Of a stretch of DNA of 64,000 nucleotides, positions 53,413 to 62,635 are shown piece after piece. The DNA lies in contig NZ_FOJG01000002.1 of NCBI RefSeq assembly GCF_900110835.1, forward strand, positions 832,169 to 896,168, in the 5' to 3' direction. The stretch comes from Chitinophaga arvensicola (GTDB lineage: Bacteria; Bacteroidota; Bacteroidia; Chitinophagales; Chitinophagaceae). How positions within the stretch are numbered: the first letter of the stretch is position 1; every line of letters begins with the position of its first letter. The position numbers and the translations under genes are program-made. The notes below the pieces were generated by a model. It had not been told where the DNA came from. It saw only the letters and a list, made by a program, of their open reading frames with translations, and did no database searches.

Positions 53413-54678
53413 TTATTCCAGTACCAGCCTGATTTCATTATTTTTTTTCATGTCTGTGCTGAGGTTCAGCACCTTCGACTCACTGCCAAAGCGGATCTTC
53501 AGTTCCGCTGTATTGGGTGGAATTGATCCCAGGTTGTCAGCTGTAAATAAAAGAATATTTTCTCCGGGCTGCAAGGTAATCCGGATCTGTTGTATTTCTT
53601 TTTTTACCGGAAAGCCATTTACCACCCATTTGCCATTCAGATTCAGGGAAATACTGTCCCCATCCTGAATGCGCGTATCCCTGAGTTCCAGGATAATATC
53701 CGCCGTATGCACCGGGATGGTGGCTACGGGAACGCTGGTACGTTTAATAGGCTCCGGAGTTATTGAGCCTGCGTGATAGATATCTGCCACCAGGAAAGTA
53801 GCGTAGGCATTAGCCTGGTCGCTGAAATCAAAATCGCGGGGCTGCCCGTCGATAGTCATGCGCAACGAACCGGTATTAGGTGGCAGGCTGCCGTAGTTGT
53901 CGGCAAAAAATACAAAAATATTATGCCCCGTGTCCAGGCGTGCCTGCGGGTGCCGGTTCTGGTCATTGATCTGTTCACGGGAAAAAATGGTTCTTTCGTT
54001 TTGCAGTAAGGTGACCGTATCCTGGTCATATTTTTCCTGATCGGCAATCTGCATGGGAACGATACTATCTTTCGCCACGATAGTGGTGTAAATACCATAG
54101 TAAATATGCGGATCTTTATGATGCAGGATGCGTTGGACGCTAGAATCTGCCATGGGCCTGCTTCCTGTCTTCACCAACTTAAATTTATCCCGGTACAGGA
54201 GCTCCCGCAGATCTGCCTTGGAGGATTCATAAATTTCATCGTCACTGTACATTCCCCGCATCCAGATATTCAGTTTATCAATCCACATGCGGCTGATGCC
54301 AATGGTATCTTTCCCGTAATCGAGGGTGCCATTGAGATACCAGGTCCAGATACCGAGCTTATAGGGTGTTTCCTTGAGCGGAAATTTATTGCGGCCAATA
54401 CCCAGTTGCCGCTCATTTTTTTTTGCCAGCAGCACTTCGTAGATGCCGGTAAATTCGCCGTATTGTAATTTGAGAATAGCCGGGTACAGAATACCGTGTT
54501 CCGGTGGGCCGATATGTAATTCTACCTGGATAACCGTAGATTGGGGCCAGGGTTTTACGGTCATCCGCCAAACGCCGGTCCACTTATCCGTCTGCGCCAT
54601 CGCAGTGCTGGCGAGCGTGGTTAACAAAACAAATAACAGGAGGTATTTTCCTTTCAATATGGTCCGCATATGATCCAC
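53413..54678 (-). CDS. Secreted protein with duplicated beta domain
   Basis: 421 residues with signal peptide (LLFVLLTTLASTAMA; alternative start at residue 4). The C-terminal half contains two related segments, GHNIFVFFADNYGSLPPNTG near 245 and GENILLFTADNLGSIPPNTA near 375, each ending a domain of about 90 residues. The N-terminal 150 residues (WTGVWRMTVKPWPQS, LGIWTWYLNGTLDYG) look like a separate beta domain. No function is recognised. Confidence 0.65.
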   Translation of the reverse strand: MDHMRTILKGKYLLLFVLLTTLASTAMAQTDKWTGVWRMTVKPWPQSTVIQVELHIGPPEHGILYPAILKLQYGEFTGIYEVLLAKKNERQLGIGRNKFPLKETPYKLGIWTWYLNGTLDYGKDTIGISRMWIDKLNIWMRGMYSDDEIYESSKADLRELLYRDKFKLVKTGSRPMADSSVQRILHHKDPHIYYGIYTTIVAKDSIVPMQIADQEKYDQDTVTLLQNERTIFSREQINDQNRHPQARLDTGHNIFVFFADNYGSLPPNTGSLRMTIDGQPRDFDFSDQANAYATFLVADIYHAGSITPEPIKRTSVPVATIPVHTADIILELRDTRIQDGDSISLNLNGKWVVNGFPVKKEIQQIRITLQPGENILLFTADNLGSIPPNTAELKIRFGSESKVLNLSTDMKKNNEIRLVLE

Positions 54679-54744
54679 AATTTAATATTATTTGAGGGTA
54701 AAAAAAAGGTATTATTGCACCTTCAATTACAATTTTAACCAGTC

Positions 54745-55170
54745 ATGGAATACACAAAAGAATACGTCGCAAAAGAAGAACATATCGATGTCCAGAACAT
54801 TATGGATGGCCTGTATTACCCGTTCTACATGGAGTATTGCCGTCATGATTATATCCGGGAAGTGCTGGGTTTCGATTTTGAAGAACAGGCCAGAAATGGT
54901 GTACACATGGTATTGTCCGGCTACCGGATCCAGTTTCTGCGGTCGCTGAAAAAGGGTGATCAGTTTACGGTTACCTGCACCCTGTATGCTGATCCTGCCG
55001 GTCAGCCCCGTTTGCATTTTAAACAATCCATTATTTTAAACGGGAAGGTGATGACGAAGGCGGTATTTACCGGCACCTGTGTTCCCGCCTCCGGCGGACG
55101 ACCTTACTTACCGGCTGCCATGGCAGAAAAAACTGCCGGCGCACCTGTGCTGGATAAATCAGAGGCATAA
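54745..55170 (+). CDS. Hotdog-fold thioesterase family protein
   Basis: 141 residues. Layout of a YbgC/4HBT-type thioesterase: HIDVQNIMDGLYYPFYMEYCRHDYI (the Asp is at the usual place of the catalytic residue), then strand pairs and GKVMTKAVFTGTCVP. Such enzymes hydrolyse acyl-CoA or acyl-ACP thioesters. Substrate unknown. It is a single gene with its own terminator. Confidence 0.75.
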   Translation: MEYTKEYVAKEEHIDVQNIMDGLYYPFYMEYCRHDYIREVLGFDFEEQARNGVHMVLSGYRIQFLRSLKKGDQFTVTCTLYADPAGQPRLHFKQSIILNGKVMTKAVFTGTCVPASGGRPYLPAAMAEKTAGAPVLDKSEA

Positions 55171-55550
55171 TACTAAAATTATATACCAAATGATGGTGGC
55201 GGCATGCCACGTTATTGGCCGGAAGACAAGCACTTCCGGCTTTTTTATTTCCCGGAAGACAGGATCGCCAACCGTATGCCCCAAAAACAGGTTTTTTCGT
55301 CCTCTGGAAGCCGCCACCAACAGGCGCTCGCAGAGGTAAGCCCTATATAAGCGCCATCTCCCCCCCAGTAAAGGGCTATATAAGGACCACCTATAAGATA
55401 CGGCTTATGTAGTGGTAATAAATACCTTCACTTCCACACATCCTCCGGATACCTGTATTTTATCGCATCCTGAGCGGTTATTACCAGTACTGCAGCAAGG
55501 GGAAAAAATATTGATTTTTTCAGGTAAATTGGAAGCCTGATACAGAACAG
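55171..55550. other. Intergenic region with terminator and short repeats
   Basis: 380 bases without a gene. After the terminator at 55217-55247 lie two CTATATAAG copies (55343-55351, 55376-55384) and a partial CTATAAG (55391-55397). AGCCCT and AGGGCT bracket the first pair as an inverted repeat. No other structure is seen. Confidence 0.35.
55217..55247 (+). terminator. Terminator of the thioesterase gene
   Basis: GCCGGAAG and CTTCCGGC form a perfect 8-bp stem around a 7-base loop, followed by six T. It is 47 bases after the thioesterase stop. Confidence 0.92.
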
Positions 55551-57836
55551 ATGAACAAGTTTATTGCAACACTGGCGCTTTCTATAGCAGCCATCACCAC
55601 GTATGCCCAATCTCCCCGGCATGATCTTCAATTTCAACAGCTGGCCACCCGCTGGGATGAAGCCATCCCCCTCGGCAATGGTCTGCTGGGCGCACTGATC
55701 TGGCAAAAAGAAGGTCAGCTGCGGTTCTCGCTCGACAGGGCCGATCTGTGGGATATGCGGCCCATGAAAGGACTGCACCGGAAAGAATTCAGTTATCAAT
55801 GGGTGATTGACCAGGTGCACAAAAAAGACTATAAACCGGTCCAGGAATATTTCGACGCTCCCTACGACCGCGAAGCAGCCCCCTCAAAAATACCCGGTGG
55901 CGCACTGGAGTTTGATACGCGCAACTGGGGCGCCGTCAGCTCCGTGCATTTATCCCTCCAAAACGCCCTGTGCGAAGTAAAATGGGCCAATGGCGCCACG
56001 CTGAAAACTTTTGTCGATGCCCGCCAACCCGTTGGCTGGTTCCGGTTCGAACAGGTAGACGCCGGGCTGGTACCACAACTACTCGCCCCACAATACCAGG
56101 GCGCTGTTAAAAACAGCGGTGATCCGGTGGGCGGTGACGACCTGTCCCGCTTAGGCTATAAACAAGGCAGCATTGAACGGAAAGGCAACAGTATCACCTA
56201 TCACCAGGAAGGATGGGGAGGTTTCACCTACGATATACAGGTGCGTTGGAAAAAAATAAACGCTACCACCATCGAAGGGGTGTGGAGTATCTCTTCCCAG
56301 TACCCCGGTAAACCTTTGAATGAACCGGTGAGCAAGATCACGGCCGGAACAGATACCGGCAATTTCAGTAAAGCCCTGGCCACGCATAGCAGCTGGTGGC
56401 AACATTTCTGGAAACAATCCGCCATCCATATACCGGATAGCCTGCTGGAAAAACAGTGGTACCTGGAGCAATACAAGTTTGGATCTGCTGCCCGGAAAGA
56501 TGCCCCGCCTATTTCCCTGCAAGCGGTATGGACCGCCGATAACGGCCGCATAGCACCCTGGAAAGGCGACTATCACCACGATCTCAACACGCAGCTCAGC
56601 TACTGGCCCTCCTACAGTGCCAATCACCTGGAAGAAGCCATGGGATATATTAATCACCTGGAAGCCAACAAGGCTAACTACCAACGTTACACGAAAATGT
56701 ATTTCGGTGCTCCGGGTATTGCCGTTCCCGGCGTTACTACCCTCGATGGTACAGAAATGGGCGGCTGGATTCAATACTCGTTGTCGCCTACCGTATCTTC
56801 CTGGCTGGCCCAGCACCACTACCTGCAATGGCGCTATAGCATGGACCCTGCTTTCCTGAAACAGAAAGCCTGGCCCTGGATCAAAGGCACCGCTACCTTC
56901 CTGGAAAGTATTACAGTAAAAGATGAAAAAGGCCATCGCAAACTGAAAATCAGCTCCAGCCCGGAGATCAACGACAACGACCTGCAGGCCTGGTTCTTAC
57001 AGAATACCAATTACGACCTGGCATTGATGAAATTCACCTTCAGCAAAGCAGCAGAACTGGCTACCGTACTGGGATTAAAAAGCGAAGCGGCACATTGGCA
57101 GCAGTTGCTTTCCGAGTTCGACGACTTCGCCGTTACGCCCAACCATGAACTGATGTTTGCACCAACCATGGCATATAATCAGTCGCACCGCCACTTCTCG
57201 CATATGATGGCCATCCATCCCCTCGGATTGATCAAATGGGAAGACGGGCCCCTGGCACAGTCTATAATCCGCGAGACGATCCACCTCGCCGATAGCATTG
57301 GTCCGGATTACTGGTGCGGTTACTCCTACGCCTGGATGGGTAATCTCAAAGCCCGCGCAAAAGACGGTGCGGGCGCAGCTAAAGATCTGCGCACGTTTGC
57401 CACAGCGTTCTGTTCTATCAATAGCTTCCATCTGAACGGAGACCAGACCAAATCAGGATTGTCGAAGTTTCAATACCGGCCGTTCACCCTGGAAGGCAAC
57501 TTTGCCTTTGCAGCAGGCATACAGGAAATGTTATTGCAGAGTTATGCCGGGTTCATTGAAATTATGCCGGCCGTTCCTGCCGACTGGGACCAGGTATCTT
57601 TTGAAGACCTGCGGGCGGAAGGTGCTTTCCTGTTAAGCGCGAAGAAAGATGGCGGACAGATTGCGGAAGTGAAGATCGTCGCAGAAAAAGGCGGCCGCAC
57701 CAGCCTGAAACTGCCGTTCAAAACATTCTTTGCCGCCAGCAATAAAGGCTTCCGGATAAAGAATACCGGCAACGGATTCCTCGAGCTGACGGCCACACCG
57801 GGTGCCGTATTGCTGCTTAAAAACGGGTATGAGTAA
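55551..57836 (+). CDS. Secreted GH95-like glycoside hydrolase
   Basis: 761 residues with signal peptide (IATLALSIAAITTYAQ). The N-terminal domain has RWDEAIPLGNGLLGALIW, the hallmark of GH95-type enzymes, followed by a (alpha/alpha)6 barrel with HHDLNTQLSYWPSYSANHLE, SSSPEINDND and HRHFSHMMAIHPLGL, and a C-terminal beta-sandwich. GH95 members are mostly alpha-fucosidases or galactosidases acting by inversion. Some motif positions differ from typical GH95, so a related family is possible. It is likely periplasmic. Confidence 0.8.
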   Translation: MNKFIATLALSIAAITTYAQSPRHDLQFQQLATRWDEAIPLGNGLLGALIWQKEGQLRFSLDRADLWDMRPMKGLHRKEFSYQWVIDQVHKKDYKPVQEYFDAPYDREAAPSKIPGGALEFDTRNWGAVSSVHLSLQNALCEVKWANGATLKTFVDARQPVGWFRFEQVDAGLVPQLLAPQYQGAVKNSGDPVGGDDLSRLGYKQGSIERKGNSITYHQEGWGGFTYDIQVRWKKINATTIEGVWSISSQYPGKPLNEPVSKITAGTDTGNFSKALATHSSWWQHFWKQSAIHIPDSLLEKQWYLEQYKFGSAARKDAPPISLQAVWTADNGRIAPWKGDYHHDLNTQLSYWPSYSANHLEEAMGYINHLEANKANYQRYTKMYFGAPGIAVPGVTTLDGTEMGGWIQYSLSPTVSSWLAQHHYLQWRYSMDPAFLKQKAWPWIKGTATFLESITVKDEKGHRKLKISSSPEINDNDLQAWFLQNTNYDLALMKFTFSKAAELATVLGLKSEAAHWQQLLSEFDDFAVTPNHELMFAPTMAYNQSHRHFSHMMAIHPLGLIKWEDGPLAQSIIRETIHLADSIGPDYWCGYSYAWMGNLKARAKDGAGAAKDLRTFATAFCSINSFHLNGDQTKSGLSKFQYRPFTLEGNFAFAAGIQEMLLQSYAGFIEIMPAVPADWDQVSFEDLRAEGAFLLSAKKDGGQIAEVKIVAEKGGRTSLKLPFKTFFAASNKGFRIKNTGNGFLELTATPGAVLLLKNGYE

Positions 57837-57872
57837 ATTCTTTTGCATACCTTTCCCGGGTATTTTAAACAC

Positions 57873-58526
57873 ATGATAACTACCCGACTCATTGAAAAAG
57901 CGATCGGTGAATCCGAAGACCAACACTTCGGATTCACCGGTCAGCTACTGGCTATTCACCAACTTGTTTACGAAAACAACCAACCTAAAGTTGAAAAAGT
58001 GGTACTGGATAACGCCAACGGAAAGGCCGTGGTATACTTCCCTATTGCAGGAGAAAAATTTCACCTGGCTATCTACCTGAAAACAACACCGGATATTTCT
58101 GTCACCTGGGTAGATACCGTGCCTTATCACCGGCTTTGCTTCAGGGCCACCTCCACTACACTCAACTATGAACAACTCTGCACCATGACCACCCTCCAAC
58201 CCGGCAACGGCTGGAACAAGGGCGATCTGATGAAAAATGGCAAAGCAGCCTTCAAATTCAGTTGCATAGAATTATACGCAGTAGAAGGACCTGGGAAATT
58301 TGAAGAGAAACTGGACGCCTTACTCGATCTCCTGGAACAGGATTCAAAAGGGATTTCTGCGCTGGCTACTAACGCCAATGGCTATATCCAGGCAACCATT
58401 AGTTTTCATAACGGCAACACGATGCTGGGCGGCCCTGCTATCTGTAAAGAAAATATCCGGCGCATGAGTGCGTTGCAACTGGGTATTGACTTCGATTTAT
58501 ATGCAGATGGGAATTTTTATTTATGA
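57873..58526 (+). CDS. Protein with DUF4279-like C-terminal domain
   Basis: 217 residues from the ATG at 57873. The N-terminal 90 residues (LDNANGKAVVYFPIAGEKFH, PDISVTWVDTVPYHRL) are unrecognised. From about 100 the sequence has the DUF4279 layout: LQPGNGWNKGDLM, FEEKLDALLDLLEQDSKGIS, ending with LQLGIDFDLYADG. Function of the domain is unknown. Confidence 0.6.
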   Translation: MITTRLIEKAIGESEDQHFGFTGQLLAIHQLVYENNQPKVEKVVLDNANGKAVVYFPIAGEKFHLAIYLKTTPDISVTWVDTVPYHRLCFRATSTTLNYEQLCTMTTLQPGNGWNKGDLMKNGKAAFKFSCIELYAVEGPGKFEEKLDALLDLLEQDSKGISALATNANGYIQATISFHNGNTMLGGPAICKENIRRMSALQLGIDFDLYADGNFYL

Positions 58527-58596
58527 TCTGTATGCTTGTGCCGGATTGTGGTTGGCGGGTTAAGCATTAAATTTACCGTATTGTTTAACCCCCAAA

Positions 58597-59139
58597 ATGG
58601 TGCAGATGAAAATTTCAGTTAAACCCGTCGGTCCTAAAAACTGGGAAGATTTCGAAGCCCTGTTTGAGAGTAAAGGTGGCCCCAGATATTGCTGGTGTAT
58701 GGTTTGGCGTGCTACGAAAGAAGAACAGCGCCATAATACGGCTCCCAACAAGAAAAAGTATATCCATCAACGTATCTCAGATGGTACGCCGGTAGGGCTA
58801 CTCGCGTATCATGAGCAAGCCCCCGTGGCCTGGTGTTCCATTGCTCCCCGGGAAACCTATCTGCGTTTAGGCGGCGACGATAGCCTGGAAAAGGTGTGGT
58901 CGCTCGCCTGCTTTTTTATAAAAAAGGAATTCCGGAGCCAGGGCATGGTGTCACAACTCATCGGGTATGCAAAAAAATACGCAAAGAAACACGGGGCCAG
59001 GCATCTTGAAGCGTACCCGGTAGATACCGATTCTCCCAGCTACAGATTTATGGGCTTTGTTCCCACCTTCGAAAAAGCCGGTTTTGCTGAGGTCAAAAAA
59101 GCGGGAACGCGGCGTCATGTAATGACCTGTAAATTATAA
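58597..59139 (+). CDS. GNAT-family N-acetyltransferase
   Basis: 180 residues (alternative ATG at residue 4). The acetyl-CoA loop is RSQGMVSQL at 113-121, and KKHGARHLEAYPVD provides the following strand. The start has a YCWCMVWR motif typical of a widespread GNAT subgroup. The acceptor is not known. The gene is convergent with the cyclase gene. Confidence 0.85.
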   Translation: MVQMKISVKPVGPKNWEDFEALFESKGGPRYCWCMVWRATKEEQRHNTAPNKKKYIHQRISDGTPVGLLAYHEQAPVAWCSIAPRETYLRLGGDDSLEKVWSLACFFIKKEFRSQGMVSQLIGYAKKYAKKHGARHLEAYPVDTDSPSYRFMGFVPTFEKAGFAEVKKAGTRRHVMTCKL

Positions 59140-59169
59140 CCGCATGCGAGGGTTGCACCTGCATGCGGT
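59139..59169. terminator. Inverted repeat between convergent GNAT and cyclase genes
   Basis: ACCGCATGC (59139-59147) and GCATGCGGT (59161-59169) form a 9-bp stem over a 13-base loop. It is well placed for a bidirectional terminator, though it lacks a clear T-tract. Confidence 0.45.
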
Positions 59170-59192
59170 ATCACTTATAAATTTGTACGCCA

Positions 59193-60191
59193 TCACAGAG
59201 GAATAGCCATGGGGCGCACCGGCGCACCGCTGGCGCCTCTTAATTTCAGAGGAAGACCAATAAACAAAAAGTCTTTCACGCCGGCGGCAGACAATTCTTC
59301 CAGGTATAACAACTCAATAAACATCACGCCCCTTTCTGCCAACAGGTAGGTATGTCCGGGGAGCCAGTTCTTTCCATCGCCGGACGGTAGTACTTCCAGA
59401 CTCAGGTTATCGGCCCCCAGTGTCATCACCTGCTTTTCTTCCACCAACCATTTAATGGCCTCCATGCTCATTCCCGGTGAGTTATTCATGAACTTCTCCT
59501 GGTCGTTATAGAAATACTTCATAAGCCCCGTCCTGATCAGTACAATATCGCCTTTATTAATCTGCAGGTGCTGCTGCGTAATGATCTGTTGTAATTCGGC
59601 CAGTGAAATCACATAGTTGCCTGGCAACACGTCTATTCCTTTGAACGCGGGTACATCAATGAGTACCGCCTTACCGATAATGGGGGGTATTTTCTCTGCA
59701 CCGCTCTTATCCCAGCCACGATCACCCAGGTGTTCATCTGCCGTATAGCCGTTCCAGATATGGCCGTTTAAACCAAAGTGGGCCAACGCATCTACATGGG
59801 TGCCGGTGTGAGTGTACATAGAAAGCGCATCGCCGGTGTAGCTGACTTTCCGGTTCATCTCCTTTCCCTGTTTGGTGATGTCTCCTACTATCGTTCCGCG
59901 TGGTGTATGCGTTAGCCAGAACTGGTAAGCAGGATCGCCCAATGCCGTGAAACCAGGCATGCCCACAAAATACTCTACGCCAAGGTCATAGACTTTGCCG
60001 GTTTTAATCTTTGAAAACAGTGCCAGGTTGTTCTTGTCGCTCATCATATTCAATGTGCCGATTTCATCTGCTTTTCCCCATGGGCTTATGCCTGCCTGTT
60101 CCTGTTGCTGCGCCCTGCTGCTATTTGCGCCGGTCAGGGCAATAGCCAGCAATACCAGCCCTTTCCGGCTGATCCTGTTGATAGTATTCAT
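59193..60191 (-). CDS. Secreted cyclase-family (kynurenine formamidase-like) hydrolase
   Basis: 332 residues with signal peptide (VLLAIALTGANSSRAQ). The metal site HTGTHVDALAH (residues 128-138) matches HxGTHxDxxxH of the cyclase family, and QINKGDIVLIRTGL is also typical. Members include kynurenine formamidases and lactone or isatin hydrolases. A periplasmic location argues against a role in tryptophan breakdown in the cytoplasm. Substrate unknown. Confidence 0.88.
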   Translation of the reverse strand: MNTINRISRKGLVLLAIALTGANSSRAQQQEQAGISPWGKADEIGTLNMMSDKNNLALFSKIKTGKVYDLGVEYFVGMPGFTALGDPAYQFWLTHTPRGTIVGDITKQGKEMNRKVSYTGDALSMYTHTGTHVDALAHFGLNGHIWNGYTADEHLGDRGWDKSGAEKIPPIIGKAVLIDVPAFKGIDVLPGNYVISLAELQQIITQQHLQINKGDIVLIRTGLMKYFYNDQEKFMNNSPGMSMEAIKWLVEEKQVMTLGADNLSLEVLPSGDGKNWLPGHTYLLAERGVMFIELLYLEELSAAGVKDFLFIGLPLKLRGASGAPVRPMAIPL

Positions 60192-60462
60192 GATCCTGAA
60201 ATTTATTGTTTGAAAAGATAGACTGCTACCGGCTACGGTTATATGCCGGTAGACACTTACAAAATTAGTCTGCGGGAGATGGCCAGAACAGGTATAATGC
60301 GGGGATTCTGGCGTAATTCCACGGGTTTCTCATCTTATCCGTGAGGCGCCGGTCAAATGAATTTCTGACCATTTATAAAACACCCTCAATTATGCATAAC
60401 ATAGTACCTTGCATTATGCTAACTTCGCTCATATCAATTATATCAAACCAATTCCCCACATC

Positions 60463-61257
60463 ATGAAAACGTATTTTCTAAACATGACCTGGCTTTTATT
60501 GCTATTCCTGGCTTTCCCCGGGCAACGGGTATCTGCCCAGGAAAATGACCAGCAACTAGCTGCGGTGATCCTCCGGCAGGATAGTCTTTTCTGGCAGGCC
60601 TATAATACCTGCGACCTCACAACCATGGTCAAATTCTTCTCGGACGATGTAGAATTCTATCATGATAAGGGTGGTATCACCAACGGCATTGATGCTTTGG
60701 TAAGCTCCTTTCAAAAGGGCGTCTGCAATAATACCGACAGCTTCCGGCTCAGAAGAGCCGTGGTAAAAGGCAGTATCAAACTGTACCCCATGCGGGAATC
60801 CGGTGTTATTTATGGTGCCATCCTGAGCGGGGAACACTTATTTTATGTACAGGATAAAGGGAAAAAAGAACGGGCAGAAGGACTGGCGAAGTTTACACAT
60901 CTCTGGATATTAAAAAACGGAGCCTGGAAAATGACGCGGGTACTCAGTTATGACCATGGCCCTGCGCCATACATCAATGAAAGAACAGCCATTACTTTAC
61001 CAACACAGGCGCTTCAAAAGTATGTTGGTAAATACAAAGGGCCGCAAACGGCGGAGATGAATATACAGGCGGGCAAAGGAATACTGCTAATGATCATCGG
61101 GAGTAAACAATTTGAGCTCTATCCTGAAAAAGAAGACGTCTTCTTTTCTAAAGAGCGCGACCTGACTTTCGAATTTGTGAAGCAGGGAAATGCGGTAAAA
61201 AAACTGATCATCCGGGAGCGGGATGAAATTGCAGAAACGCTGGAAGCCTCAAAGTAA
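60463..61257 (+). CDS. Secreted NTF2-like (DUF4440) protein
   Basis: 264 residues from the ATG at 60463, which begins a signal peptide (WLLLLFLAFPGQRVSAQ). The NTF2-like domain (about 25-165) has DSLFWQAYNTCDLTTMVKFF and WILKNGAWKMTRVLSYDH. The last 80 residues look like a DUF3471-type beta domain (LQKYVGKYKGPQTAEMNIQ). Such combinations occur in secreted proteins of unknown catalytic role. Confidence 0.8.
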   Translation: MKTYFLNMTWLLLLFLAFPGQRVSAQENDQQLAAVILRQDSLFWQAYNTCDLTTMVKFFSDDVEFYHDKGGITNGIDALVSSFQKGVCNNTDSFRLRRAVVKGSIKLYPMRESGVIYGAILSGEHLFYVQDKGKKERAEGLAKFTHLWILKNGAWKMTRVLSYDHGPAPYINERTAITLPTQALQKYVGKYKGPQTAEMNIQAGKGILLMIIGSKQFELYPEKEDVFFSKERDLTFEFVKQGNAVKKLIIRERDEIAETLEASK

Positions 61258-61263
61258 AAGGGT

Positions 61264-61665
61264 TCAGGCGGAGAACTGTTGCAGGATGTGCATCGCAGCC
61301 ACTGCGTCCTTCTGAGCTACAAAAATGTGATCGTGGTAGAATGCCGCTACCACATTACAACTGATTCCCTGTTCGGACAGGGCTTTGGAAAAGGCGGCCG
61401 TCAATCCAACTGCCTCCAGCGAGGAATGGACTGTCAGCGTAATCCAGGACATCACGGCAATATAGGAAAGTCCTAAACGGTCGGCCGTCTCTTTCTTTAA
61501 AATCAGTGTAATCCCTTCTTCTTCCACAAAGGTCATGACTGCTGATTTCAGGTCTATGTTGTCCAGGGTTGTTACTACACAAAAAACGTATGCTCCTTCC
61601 TGGCAGGAGGGTTTCATTTCCTTCAATAATTTCTGCAGATCTGTTTCGCCCGACATGTTATCCAT
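61264..61665 (-). CDS. ACT-domain protein
   Basis: 133 residues (alternative start at residue 4). Two ACT-like units are suggested: the first around EGAYVFCVVTTLDN, and the second SWITLTVHSSLEAVGLTAAFSKALSEQGIS followed by VVAAFYHDHIFVAQKD. Small free-standing proteins of this type bind amino acids and are regulators. The ligand is unknown. Confidence 0.78.
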   Translation of the reverse strand: MDNMSGETDLQKLLKEMKPSCQEGAYVFCVVTTLDNIDLKSAVMTFVEEEGITLILKKETADRLGLSYIAVMSWITLTVHSSLEAVGLTAAFSKALSEQGISCNVVAAFYHDHIFVAQKDAVAAMHILQQFSA

Positions 61666-61743
61666 TTTTGGAAGTGCAAAATACGGCTTTATTCTACATC
61701 ATAAAACAGCTGATAACGGCCAAGCATATCTATAAAATGAAAA

Positions 61744-61779
61744 ATGGCGTTCACCTGGCTTTTCCAGGCAAACGCCGTT
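61744..61779 (-). terminator. Terminator of the crystallin-like gene
   Basis: GGCGTT-CA-CCTGG pairs with CCAGG-CA-AACGCC over a TTTT loop; on the minus strand the stem is followed by ATTTTTCATTTT. It lies just after the stop of the minus-strand gene at 61785. Confidence 0.8.
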
Positions 61780-61784
61780 TAGTA

Positions 61785-62117
61785 CTAGTCTATCTTAATA
61801 CGTGATACCTTGCCATCAAGGCCGTTGTTACGGATATACGAGACCACCACATACTCGTCTTCGTAACTTCTCTCAAAGGTATTCACGGTGTACTCCGGTG
61901 AAATACGCTTTACATTAATAATCGTGAAATCATCACTCATGGATCCATCCGGAGAATCAAACAGGGTGATAACACAACCAACTCTGACTCCATAGAGTTT
62001 ACAGGACCGGATTTCATCATTCTTCACCGGACGGAAATTCTGTCCTGGTGTGTCTTCAACTGTTTGTACAATGTTCTGGGAACCATTGTTGCCTTCATAA
62101 AAAACGATAATACCCAT
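61785..62117 (-). CDS. Beta/gamma-crystallin-like small protein
   Basis: 110 residues without signal peptide. The start GIIVFYEGNNGSQNIVQTV, the YGVRVGCVITLFDSPDG strand and the end GLDGKVSRI resemble the Greek-key units of microbial beta/gamma crystallins such as Myxococcus protein S, which bind calcium. Two D/S-rich loops (SPDGSMSDD) could be the metal sites. A single gene with its own terminator. The assignment is moderate. Confidence 0.5.
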   Translation of the reverse strand: MGIIVFYEGNNGSQNIVQTVEDTPGQNFRPVKNDEIRSCKLYGVRVGCVITLFDSPDGSMSDDFTIINVKRISPEYTVNTFERSYEDEYVVVSYIRNNGLDGKVSRIKID

Positions 62118-62635
62118 TGGTTAAATTTTGAGGGAAATGAATAAATAAAATGAACGTATCATCCTGCAGGATATAAGTTGAGTGGCCGGTAAGGGTAAGA
62201 TCAGCCACGTTTGTTTTCATCAATGAAAATAGTTGTTACATTGCTTCGGGAGAAACAACATTCACACGATATCATACGGCAATAACAACTATTCACCAAC
62301 AATTAATACTGGCTATACCAGCATATGATAACAAGTAAAATTAAACGGATAATAATAAGGAAATGGGTTTCCAGGGCTTCATGCTGTGGTAATTTTATTT
62401 TGAGGTACCCGTTGACCGGATATTACGGGCATGAAAGTAAGGAGAAATTTCAAAACAACAAAATATTATTAGCATTCCTTACTAATATAAAACGTAACGG
62501 TAATGCCCCGTACATGTAAGATAGTCATAGTCCGACCGGCTGGAAAAAAGTGTCAAATTTTGCTATCATATCTCCGGAAAGCAAAAAGCAGGATGGCTCC
62601 CTGATGAACCATCCTGCTTCGTATAACCTGCACCG
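62118..62635. other. Intergenic region, no convincing gene
   Basis: 518 AT-rich bases. A 64-codon open frame at 62325-62519 on the plus strand has no recognisable domain, and its translation looks non-coding. The terminator at 62586-62619 is the only clear structure. Confidence 0.5.
62586..62619 (-). terminator. Terminator of the Ig-like/CHU_C gene
   Basis: AAGCAGGATGG and CCATCCTGCTT form an 11-bp stem over a 12-base loop; the minus strand continues with TTTTTGC. It lies 17 bases after the stop of the gene at 62636. Confidence 0.88.

Noticed and set aside
62325..62519. 64-codon plus-strand open frame in the 62118-62635 gap
   Set aside because: AT-rich region, no recognisable motif, no promoter box and no ribosome binding site; considered non-coding.
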